NCBI GenBank assembly: GCA_905221605.1
Contig: CAJNDS010000203.1
Location: 58,501 to 122,500, forward strand
Source of the DNA: Symbiodinium natans
Taxonomy: Eukaryota; Sar; Dinophyceae; Suessiales; Symbiodiniaceae
Reading direction: 5' to 3'
DNA: 64,000 bases
Part shown: positions 39,599 through 46,907 of the stretch, one piece after another
Numbering within the stretch: the first letter of the stretch is position 1
How the letters are laid out: each line of letters opens with the position of its first letter
Translations under genes and position numbers: made by a program
The notes under the pieces: model-generated
What the model was told of the DNA's origin: nothing
What the model saw: only the letters and a program-made list of their open reading frames with translations
The model's database searches: none

Positions 39599-41957
39599 CT
39601 GGAAGCAAAGAAACCCCGATCGGCAGGGTTGTTGCGACTCGCACGCTGTTTTTGCTCCGTGAAGCACTACAGAGTGATATAGCAAGCATGAACCCATGTC
39701 CGAAAATCCTGTCCTCGTTGCCTGTTACTTCACAAGGCAGGCTGCTGCTCGGCGCATCGCCAGCATCCGCCATACCACGTAAGCCAGGCTCTGCAGTCTT
39801 TCCTTCGTCAAGAGCTCCTCCGACGTTGGCGGCCGCCTTGGTCTCCCCTGTGCTTGCCTCCTCTGCCATGGCCTGAAGCCGACTGTCATCCGCCATGCCC
39901 CGCGTCGGCTGGCTGGAAGGCCCTGTGGCTGCACATCCGACGGCAGCGGCTGTGTGGGTGGAAGGCTTTGGTGCTACGGTGGCCTGTGGCAGGAAGGCCG
40001 CGTGGCTGGGAGGTCCAGTGCCTGGAGGGTGTCGGGAAACCTGGGTAGTAGCTGGAGCTCCACGATACGATGCGGCGCCGGCGCCGATCGGTTCGATGCT
40101 TTCAGCAATGGGCTTAGTCGGTGACGATCCCGACGCAATGTCGAGGTAAGTCAGCTGGCCCTCCTCGCCTGTTACCGCAGAGTCTTGCAAGTGCAGTGCA
40201 TCGTGAACCGCCTCTTCACAAGGCAGGCTGCTGCCCGGGGCATCGCCAGCATCCTCCACACCACGTAAGCCAGGCTCAGCAGTCTTTCCTTCGTCAAGAG
40301 CTGCTCCGACGTTGGCGGCCTCCTTGGTCTCCCCTGTGCTTGCCTCCTCTGCCATGGCCTGAAGCCGACTGTCATCCGCCATGCCCTGCGTCGGCTGGCT
40401 GGGAGGCCCTGTGGCTGCATATCCGTGCGGCAGGAAGGCCGCGTGGCTGGGAGGTCCAGTGCCTGGAGGGTCCCGGGTAATCTGGGTGGCTGGAGCTCCA
40501 CGATACGATGCGGCGCCGGCGCCGACCGGTTCGATGCTTTCAGCGATGGGCTTAGTCGGTGACGATCCCGACGCGATCTCGGGGTAAGTCAGCTGGCCCT
40601 CCTCGCCTGTTACCGCAGAGTCTTGCAAGTGCAGTGCATCGTGAACCGCCTCTTCACAAGGCAGGCTGCTGCCCGGGGCATCGCCAGCATCCTCCACACC
40701 ACGTAAGCCAGGCTCAGCAGTCTTTCCTTCGTCAAGAGCTGCTCCGACGTTGGCGGCCTCCTTGGTCTCCCCTGTGCTTGCCTCCTCTGCCATGGCCTGA
40801 AGCCGACTGTCATCCGCCATGCCCTGCGTCGGCTGGCTGGGAGGCCCTGTGGCTGCATATCCGTGTGGCAGGAAGGCCGCGTGGCTGGGAGGTCCAGTGC
40901 CTGGAGGGTCCAGTGTAATCTGGGTGGCTGGAGCTCCACGATACGATGCGGCGCCGGCGCCGACCGGTTCGATGCTTTCAGCGATGGGCTTAGTCGGTGA
41001 CGATCCCGACGCGATCTCGGGGTAAGTCAGCTGGCCCTCCTCGCCTGTTACCGCAGAGTCTTGCAAGTGCAGTGCATCGTGAACCGCCTCTTCACAAGGC
41101 AGGCTGCTGCCCGGGGCATCGCCAGCATCCTCCACACCACGTAAGCCAGGCTCAGCAGTCTTTCCTTCGTCAAGAGCTGCTCCGACGTTGGCGGCCTCCT
41201 TGGTCTCCCCTGTGCTTGCCTCCTCTGCCATGGCCTGAAGCCGACTGTCATCCGCCATGCCCTGCGTCGGCTGGCTGGGAGGCCCTGTGGCTGCATATCC
41301 GTGTGGCAGGAAGGCCGCGTGGCTGGGAGGTCCAGTGCCTGGAGGGTCCAGTGTAATCTGGGTGGCTGGAGCTCCACGATACGATGCGGCGCCGGCGCCG
41401 ACCGGTTCGATGCTTTCAGCGATGGGCTTAGTCGGTGACGATCCCGACGCGATCTCGGGGTAAGTCAGCTGGCCCTCCTCGCCTGTTACCGCAGAGTCTT
41501 GCAAGTGCAGTGCATCGTGAACCGCCTCTTCACAAGGCAGGCTGCTGCCCGGGGCATCGCCAGCATCCTCCACACCACGTAAGCCAGGCTCAGCAGTCTT
41601 TCCTTCGTCAAGAGCTGCTCCGACGTTGGCGGCCTCCTTGGTCTCCCCTGTGCTTGCCTCCTCTGCCATGGCCTGAAGCCGACTGTCATCCGCCATGCCC
41701 TGCGTCGGCTGGCTGGGAGGCCCTGTGGCTGCATATCCGTGTGGCAGGAAGGCCGCGTGGCTGGGAGGTCCAGTGCCTGGAGGGTCCCGGGTAATCTGGG
41801 TGGCTGGAGCTCCACGATACGATGCGGCGTCGATCGCTTCGGTGTTTTCAGGGTGGCCGCAGGGCCCTGCTGGAGATTCGGCGGTGGCTGGTTCCTGTGC
41901 CAGGAAGGCCCCGTCACTGGCGGGTCCAGTGGCAGGAGGGTCCTGCACGGTTTGCAA
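39462..41957 (-). CDS. Pro/Ala repeat protein exon with 438-bp tandem repeats (unit 2)
   Basis: Open 831-codon frame, first codon TTG, so an internal exon. It holds four nearly identical 146-residue repeats (438-bp steps: 40121, 40559, 40997, 41435) plus partial ones at both ends. Each has 'SQPTQGMADDSRLQAMAEEA', 'TGETKEAANVGAALDEGKTA', 'EPGLRGVEDAGDAPGSSLPC', EEAVHDALHLQDSAVTG, and a Pro/Ser spacer with 'SYRGAPATQI'. Real coding probably ends near 39.7 kb (GNEDRIFGHGF); the rest overlaps the 3' module in a different frame. The unit 1 counterpart has only two full repeats of a shorter type. Confidence 0.6.
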   Translation of the reverse strand: MQTVQDPPATGPASDGAFLAQEPATAESPAGPCGHPENTEAIDAASYRGAPATQITRDPPGTGPPSHAAFLPHGYAATGPPSQPTQGMADDSRLQAMAEEASTGETKEAANVGAALDEGKTAEPGLRGVEDAGDAPGSSLPCEEAVHDALHLQDSAVTGEEGQLTYPEIASGSSPTKPIAESIEPVGAGAASYRGAPATQITLDPPGTGPPSHAAFLPHGYAATGPPSQPTQGMADDSRLQAMAEEASTGETKEAANVGAALDEGKTAEPGLRGVEDAGDAPGSSLPCEEAVHDALHLQDSAVTGEEGQLTYPEIASGSSPTKPIAESIEPVGAGAASYRGAPATQITLDPPGTGPPSHAAFLPHGYAATGPPSQPTQGMADDSRLQAMAEEASTGETKEAANVGAALDEGKTAEPGLRGVEDAGDAPGSSLPCEEAVHDALHLQDSAVTGEEGQLTYPEIASGSSPTKPIAESIEPVGAGAASYRGAPATQITRDPPGTGPPSHAAFLPHGYAATGPPSQPTQGMADDSRLQAMAEEASTGETKEAANVGAALDEGKTAEPGLRGVEDAGDAPGSSLPCEEAVHDALHLQDSAVTGEEGQLTYLDIASGSSPTKPIAESIEPIGAGAASYRGAPATTQVSRHPPGTGPPSHAAFLPQATVAPKPSTHTAAAVGCAATGPSSQPTRGMADDSRLQAMAEEASTGETKAAANVGGALDEGKTAEPGLRGMADAGDAPSSSLPCEVTGNEDRIFGHGFMLAISLCSASRSKNSVRVATTLPIGVSLLPGQAGHAGRAAAPGRAATESETRASVDLHPHTERAGSPHAVFADSR

Positions 41958-42140
41958 ACGCGCCGAGGCTTAAAATCAATGCCGTTGCACGCATTTGCTG
42001 CTTAAACTTTCTGGCAATTATGTCGTCCACTGACTCTTCACTGTAAGACAACAAACTACTCAATGTGGATCTCGTCTGGCCCGAACCAGGCACAAAGGAC
42101 GAACGAAGGGGAAACAAAGAAGCAAAAACAGGAAAACCCC

Positions 42141-42369
42141 CGGGAAGTATTTAGCTACGCAACAGAACCCTGCCAAAGGGACCCTAGCCTAGCAGCAAGG
42201 AGGACGCGAGTGCACAAGCGGCGCACGGGACTTTCTCTTTTAACCCTGAGATGGAGGAGTCACGAGTCTCAAGCAATCTCAACAGCCACAAGTGAGACTC
42301 TTGACCGGCCCTGTCAAGAAGAGATCCCTCCTCAAAGCAGGCCAGGGCCGAATCGAAAATCCCCACCCC
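42141..42369 (-). repeat. outer B repeat of the retrotransposon
   Basis: 229 bp starting cgggaagtatttagctacg on the plus strand. By eye it is identical to 42624-42852. Confidence 0.95.
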
Positions 42370-42393
42370 CCCACATTTTGCAGGGTCGTGGTG

Positions 42394-42627
42394 GGCGGGA
42401 AAAGCAAAATGCTCACACAGGGCTCAGCTAACACACGAGGTGAACCCTCCTGCCACTACAAGCCCTGTAGGAAGAGCCACAAGCTTGCAGCATTGCACGG
42501 CACGCTTGACCTTTCGCCTTGCGCCTGCGCAACGCAACAACGCGCAACAGCGCAAACCGCGCAAGACAAACCTTGTTGCAACGCACATACTTCCCACTTA
42601 GATACATGCACGCATGCACCTCGCGGG
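42394..42627 (-). repeat. inner A repeat of the retrotransposon
   Basis: 234 bp starting ggcgggaaaagcaaaatgc on the plus strand and ending in gcaccTCGCGGG. It matches 49002-49235 with one difference (ctttcgcc against ctttcacc). It overlaps the next repeat by CGGG at 42624-42627. Confidence 0.95.
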
Positions 42628-42852
42628 AAGTATTTAGCTACGCAACAGAACCCTGCCAAAGGGACCCTAGCCTAGCAGCAAGGAGGACGCGAGTGCACAA
42701 GCGGCGCACGGGACTTTCTCTTTTAACCCTGAGATGGAGGAGTCACGAGTCTCAAGCAATCTCAACAGCCACAAGTGAGACTCTTGACCGGCCCTGTCAA
42801 GAAGAGATCCCTCCTCAAAGCAGGCCAGGGCCGAATCGAAAATCCCCACCCC
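42624..42852 (-). repeat. inner B repeat of the retrotransposon
   Basis: Second copy of 42141-42369; it lies directly downstream of the RT frame, which stops at 42934. Confidence 0.95.
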
Positions 42853-42933
42853 AACCTCAGGCGAAAGAGACCCTGGACGCGACACAACCTGCAAGTACCA
42901 GCACGTTAAAACTTAAAACGCCTCGCGCCGTTT

Positions 42934-45330
42934 TCACTGCCAAGGATCCCGAGCACGCAGGGCCTGTGACTTCGGAAGCTTGCTTGACTGCTTGGCTCTC
43001 TTGGCCGCCCGGCAAGATGCAATATCCTTGTACAAGGACATGCCTTCCTCCAGCATCGAACCCAGCACAATGCCTTTGAACTCAGCCAGCTGAAAACGCA
43101 AGCGGTTGCCTTCTGCGAATCTGTGGAAGATCGAATTGGTCAACTCGTCTGCTTCAATGTTTTGAAGACGCGGGAGCCAATACAAATCCAGCTCCGCGCT
43201 CCTGCGTTGCAGCTGCGCGGCAAGCTCCATTAAGAAGACATTCAATGGAAATTTCGTAGTCAGCAGACGTGCTACAACACGGCTATTGCCTTGGTTATCC
43301 GTCGCAGCAGAGCAACGAAAGGTGCCTTCCGCACCTTTCGGGATACCAAAGACAACGACTGCTGCCAGGGTTGCCACCAATTCCAATGCTCCAATCTGGC
43401 GGTATGCTTCGCCGGCTGCGTAAAGCCATGGCGCATTACCGTGGCTGAGCTTCTCAGAGAACCAGCGACATTTTCTCGTGTCGGCATAATCAAGGGCCCA
43501 GCCTCCTATCCAGATTTCCTCACCCTCTGCACGCGCATCGGTTCGGAAAAGTTCTTGGGCGGTCGTTACATGTCTGCTAACGCACACCAGGCGCCCCTCA
43601 CCTTGCAGAGCCTTTGCCAGGAATTTGAAGATCAGGACGATGGCCTTCGGGAGCTGATACATGCGGCAGCTATCCATGGAGGCGACCCACGCATACACTG
43701 GCCCCAGAAAAGGCCTGAAGTGCCCCAACGCAGTCAAGCCAAAGGACAGCCTCCCAAGAACTGCAGAGACGTCAGCAATCTTCGCCCTGCCAGTGGACAC
43801 GCTGTCGTCCAGCCAGCGGCAGAGCCATCGGGCGCGCTGCGTAGACAATCCGATCTTTGCACTCCGCAAGCAGATCTCGAAGCCGACCCAAGAAAGGACA
43901 GAACCTCCGCTGAACTTTTTCCAAGCAAAGGGAAGCCCCAGCACAACCAGATAGAAGATGACCAGAGGAATCAGCTCCAAACCCTGCTTCTCACGGATTA
44001 GCCAGAGCAAGTCATCAACGTAAATCAAAAGCGCCAGCTCCGCTCGGCCAAGCATGTAGTACACAGAGCGGCCTATTCCCGCCATGAGTCGAGCCCAATG
44101 ATAAGCAGCTGAGCTGATTCCAAAGGTCCCAACTTTGTTGACCCACACTCTATCGGCATCGGGCACTCCGGTGCGGCAGGCCTGCGCGCCCCAATCTCGC
44201 TCCGCAATTTTCACAAGCCGGTGTGCTCTCTTGACGTCCCCAATCAACCCGAAGAAGGTGCCCGGGAGCTCACGCAGCAACGTCTGCAACTCGCCAGCGC
44301 CGGGGGAACGAATCCGATCCCGGACCTTGATTCGCGCATTCACTCCTACACCATGTGTTCCATCATGCACGACGCGGTGACTGCCATCCTTTTTCTCAAT
44401 AGCGCCCAGCGAGGCAACTGCTAGATCTCCACCAAACTTCTCTCTGGCCGATTTCAAAGACATCTCTTCCATGGCACCGAGTTTAGCTTCAGCAAGGAAC
44501 TGCTGTTGCACCACGTCAGCGTGCTGCTTCGCAGAGATGTAATTCTCACGCAAGATCTGGCCTTCTGCTTCATCCTCGTATCGCCTCCACTTGGTTTTCT
44601 TCTCGAAAACGGCGGGCACTCGAGGAAGCTTGGACGCATGACCCAATCTCACGCCTTTTGCAAAAGACACGCTGGACGAGAAGAAGGCCCGATAGTCTGG
44701 ATCTCCAGAAACCCTCAAGATTTCTTCCAAGGCAGCGAGATAGAAAGGCTGCCCTTGTGACTTTTCTCGCACGGGGAGCGCTGCACCGGCGCTTTCCAAC
44801 GCGCTGAAGACTAGCTCACGCCCCTCAGCTACCAACTCATCACTGAATGGACACGAGGTGATCTTACCATCAGCAAACTTCGCAACCAAGGTGTGTAGAT
44901 CAAGTCGGCTCCGCAGAAGATCCAGCAAACCTGCACCCATGTGTTCGGCCAGCGCCAGCGTAGGCGTGTCAGCAGCACAGCGTCGACGGTTCGGAGGCCA
45001 ACGCCCAGGAGAACAAAGTCCGAAACCGTCAGTGAAATCTTGCCGGCGACCCAGGATTCTGCATGACATTGGAGGTCCCCAGCCCCATTGCCCTTCTCCC
45101 AGACAAGACTTGTTGACGCCGTCTTCATCAACATCCGAATCGGGGTCATCTTGGACTGGATCCCCACGCCACGCAGCTTCACCAGTTTTCTCCCACTGCC
45201 ACTCATCTGCAGGCACTGGCTCTGAAAGGGTCGGAGCAAGCTGCGGTTGCGACAGCGGTTGGAGACACGAGGATTGCCCCCCCACTGGAAGCGATGTCGG
45301 AGACCGTGCCGGCACAGCTGTGGTCCCTAG
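42934..45330 (-). CDS. retrotransposon reverse transcriptase-RNase H (read through from Gag)
   Basis: About 798 codons in the same frame as Gag, directly after its UGA; no ATG occurs for the first 80 or so residues, so independent initiation is unlikely. RT motifs: 'GLIGDVKRAHRLVKI' (motif A Asp, residue about 360 counted from 45315), 'WARLMAGIGRSVYYM', 'LLIYVDDLLWLI' (catalytic YVDD, about 432-435), 'FAWKKFSGGSVLSWVGFE' (C/D/E region). RNase H: 'RTDARAEGEEIWIGGWA' (Asp), 'GALELVATLAA' (Glu), 'AATDNQGNS' (Asp), 'NIEADELTNS' (last Asp). No protease and no adenine methyltransferase domain was seen. Makes cDNA from element RNA. Confidence 0.93.
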   Translation of the reverse strand, partial: LGTTAVPARSPTSLPVGGQSSCLQPLSQPQLAPTLSEPVPADEWQWEKTGEAAWRGDPVQDDPDSDVDEDGVNKSCLGEGQWGWGPPMSCRILGRRQDFTDGFGLCSPGRWPPNRRRCAADTPTLALAEHMGAGLLDLLRSRLDLHTLVAKFADGKITSCPFSDELVAEGRELVFSALESAGAALPVREKSQGQPFYLAALEEILRVSGDPDYRAFFSSSVSFAKGVRLGHASKLPRVPAVFEKKTKWRRYEDEAEGQILRENYISAKQHADVVQQQFLAEAKLGAMEEMSLKSAREKFGGDLAVASLGAIEKKDGSHRVVHDGTHGVGVNARIKVRDRIRSPGAGELQTLLRELPGTFFGLIGDVKRAHRLVKIAERDWGAQACRTGVPDADRVWVNKVGTFGISSAAYHWARLMAGIGRSVYYMLGRAELALLIYVDDLLWLIREKQGLELIPLVIFYLVVLGLPFAWKKFSGGSVLSWVGFEICLRSAKIGLSTQRARWLCRWLDDSVSTGRAKIADVSAVLGRLSFGLTALGHFRPFLGPVYAWVASMDSCRMYQLPKAIVLIFKFLAKALQGEGRLVCVSRHVTTAQELFRTDARAEGEEIWIGGWALDYADTRKCRWFSEKLSHGNAPWLYAAGEAYRQIGALELVATLAAVVVFGIPKGAEGTFRCSAATDNQGNSRVVARLLTTKFPLNVFLMELAAQLQRRSAELDLYWLPRLQNIEADELTNSIFHRFAEGNRLRFQLAEFKGIVLGSMLEEGMSLYKDIASCRAAKRAKQSSKLPKSQALRARDPWQ

Positions 45331-45333
45331 TCA
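45326..45333 (-). promoter_or_regulatory. candidate readthrough stop, UGA-CUAG, between Gag and RT
   Basis: The minus strand reads GAG TGA CTA GGG in the Gag frame, and the frame stays open for about 798 codons after it. UGA followed by CUA(G) is a known high-readthrough context in other eukaryotes and in some RNA viruses. Use here is inferred. Confidence 0.6.
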
Positions 45334-46326
45334 CTCAACATCCTCAGCCGGTGCGCCGGTGGGCCTTTTCACCAACGGGCACTTAGCGTAGGAGTGGTGC
45401 CCAAGACAACGCTGGCACGCGTGCAGGAAGGGACAGTCCTTGCGCGCGCAGCCTTTGGCCTTGTTGAAGGCGTAGCAGAGGCGCTTCCCATCTGAAGACC
45501 GCTGATGCTTGCCAACCGTCTTCGTGACGCTGGTGTCCTTGCCTTTTCCGCGACCCTTGCCTAACTTCGCCAACAAGGCATCCACAACGCGTGCATCCAA
45601 AGACCCATCCTTGTGGACACCCTCACGCTCCTTCGGCATATCATGGCGCTCCAGGCTGAATGGGATCACGAAGTGGTTGGTCAAAATCTCTGGACACTTG
45701 CACGCCGCGGACAAAGCCGCTGCTAGGTCAGGTGCTTCACTGTCACGAATGAGACGATAAGCCTGCTTACGAACCTCGGCCTCATACTTCAAGACCAACG
45801 TCCAGGAAGGTCCTTGGCCATCACCCGAGCGAAGCCCGGCCACGCGGCTGCCCAAAACATGATCCGACAAGCGTCGGTAAGCATCCACACACCGGTCTGG
45901 AAGCCAAGAGCGTGTAGAATGTCTGGCACGAACCATCTCCCACGCCAAGCCGATTCGCCTGTGGCGCAATCGCAATTCCTCCGGCGTACCAGGAGGAGTG
46001 GTTGTAGTCTTGCCCGGTTTGATACGCAGGACCGCCGTGCTCGGGTCGATGATGGCATTGTACGCCTCGCTCTCCGCATCCTCTAGGCTAGTCACATCAC
46101 GCATATCTTCAGCGCAGGGGGCATTGTCCTCCACCTGCTCAAGCTTCTGCGCAACTAGCGATTTGCTCGGCAACTCCCTGTCTGACAAGCGGCCATGAGG
46201 AACCTCCACAGCCGCCTTCATTGACGCGTGCTCGGTGACTTGCACCATGCGAGGCTGGACGCCGCACTTAGCGTCCGAGCGATTCCTTTTTCTTGGCTGC
46301 TGAGCTGAGCACGACAAGTTTCCCAC
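45331..46326 (-). CDS. retrotransposon Gag, main part with CCCH finger
   Basis: 331 codons. The middle ('GTPEELRLRHRRIGLAWEMV', 'SWTLVLKYEAEVRKQAYRLI') resembles the Gag-like proteins of dinoflagellate retroelements as I remember them. Near the C-terminus are C-x8-C-x4-C-x3-H (CYAFNKAKGCARKDCPFLH) and C-x2-C-x3-H-x4-C (CQRCLGHHSYAKC), a CCCH finger and a zinc-knuckle-like motif for RNA binding. It overlaps the upstream frame in -1 and probably continues it. It ends in UGA at 45331-45333, followed in frame by RT. Confidence 0.85.
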   Translation of the reverse strand: MGNLSCSAQQPRKRNRSDAKCGVQPRMVQVTEHASMKAAVEVPHGRLSDRELPSKSLVAQKLEQVEDNAPCAEDMRDVTSLEDAESEAYNAIIDPSTAVLRIKPGKTTTTPPGTPEELRLRHRRIGLAWEMVRARHSTRSWLPDRCVDAYRRLSDHVLGSRVAGLRSGDGQGPSWTLVLKYEAEVRKQAYRLIRDSEAPDLAAALSAACKCPEILTNHFVIPFSLERHDMPKEREGVHKDGSLDARVVDALLAKLGKGRGKGKDTSVTKTVGKHQRSSDGKRLCYAFNKAKGCARKDCPFLHACQRCLGHHSYAKCPLVKRPTGAPAEDVE

Positions 46327-46577
46327 ACATGGATCAAAAGTGCCATGGAACGGCGCGACTCAGAATCCGCAGTGTAGTCCAAGGGGAGCTCAGTCTTCAA
46401 GGCTTCACGGACCGCAGTCCGGGTTTCGTCAATCCCGCTGAAGACGATGAGGTTGTCGTAGCCCTTGCGGTAGACCAGGAGCTGAACAGCACTGGGCACG
46501 CCGGCGTGGTCCATCTGGAATTTCAAAGATGACTCCACACGCGCCAGAACCTCTTCGTCGGTGGCGCGGGCAGGCAT
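46218..46577 (-). CDS. retrotransposon Gag, N-terminal frame
   Basis: Probable start at ATG 46575-46577 (GCCGCC-ATG context; MPARATDEEVLARVESSLKF). An ATG also exists at 46655. Contents: 'MDHAGVPSAVQLLVYRKGYD', 'LDYTADSESRRSMALLIHVW'. The next Gag frame overlaps from 46326 in the -1 frame. A run of five A (CAAGAAAAAGG, about 46290) lies in the overlap and could allow a -1 shift; a short intron or a base error are alternatives. Confidence 0.7.
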   Translation of the reverse strand: MPARATDEEVLARVESSLKFQMDHAGVPSAVQLLVYRKGYDNLIVFSGIDETRTAVREALKTELPLDYTADSESRRSMALLIHVWETCRAQLSSQEKGIARTLSAASSLAWCKSPSTRQ

Positions 46578-46659
46578 GGCGGCAGCGAACCTCAGGGGGA
46601 CAACACGCAAAATCAGCAAAGAACAAACGCAGACACGAAGGCTTGAACCGCACATCCGG

Positions 46660-46907
46660 CGGATCCATGAACAGGACGCAACGCCTGATCACTGTAATAA
46701 GCCGCATGGCCGCAGCACAGTTCCCGCACAGCCATAAAGCTATCGCAAGACACCCGAGCGATATGCAGCACAACAACTATAAAGCATAGTTGCTGTTTAC
46801 TCACCAGTGCTCCCACCGGATCAGAGGCCCCAGTCGCAAGCCTGCAACACGCCGCAAGAGACAGAACGCCCCTGGAACATGTAAGACAAACGCACGTCCT
46901 ACAAAAC
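46660..46907 (-). other. spacer between recombinase and Gag frames
   Basis: No conserved frame. It may hold the 5' leader of a second transcript or the acceptor region of a spliced mRNA. Confidence 0.4.

Noticed and set aside
45400-45480. Gag CCCH finger as a sign of a cellular RNA-binding gene
   Set aside because: It is in the same frame and element as RT and between the split direct repeats.
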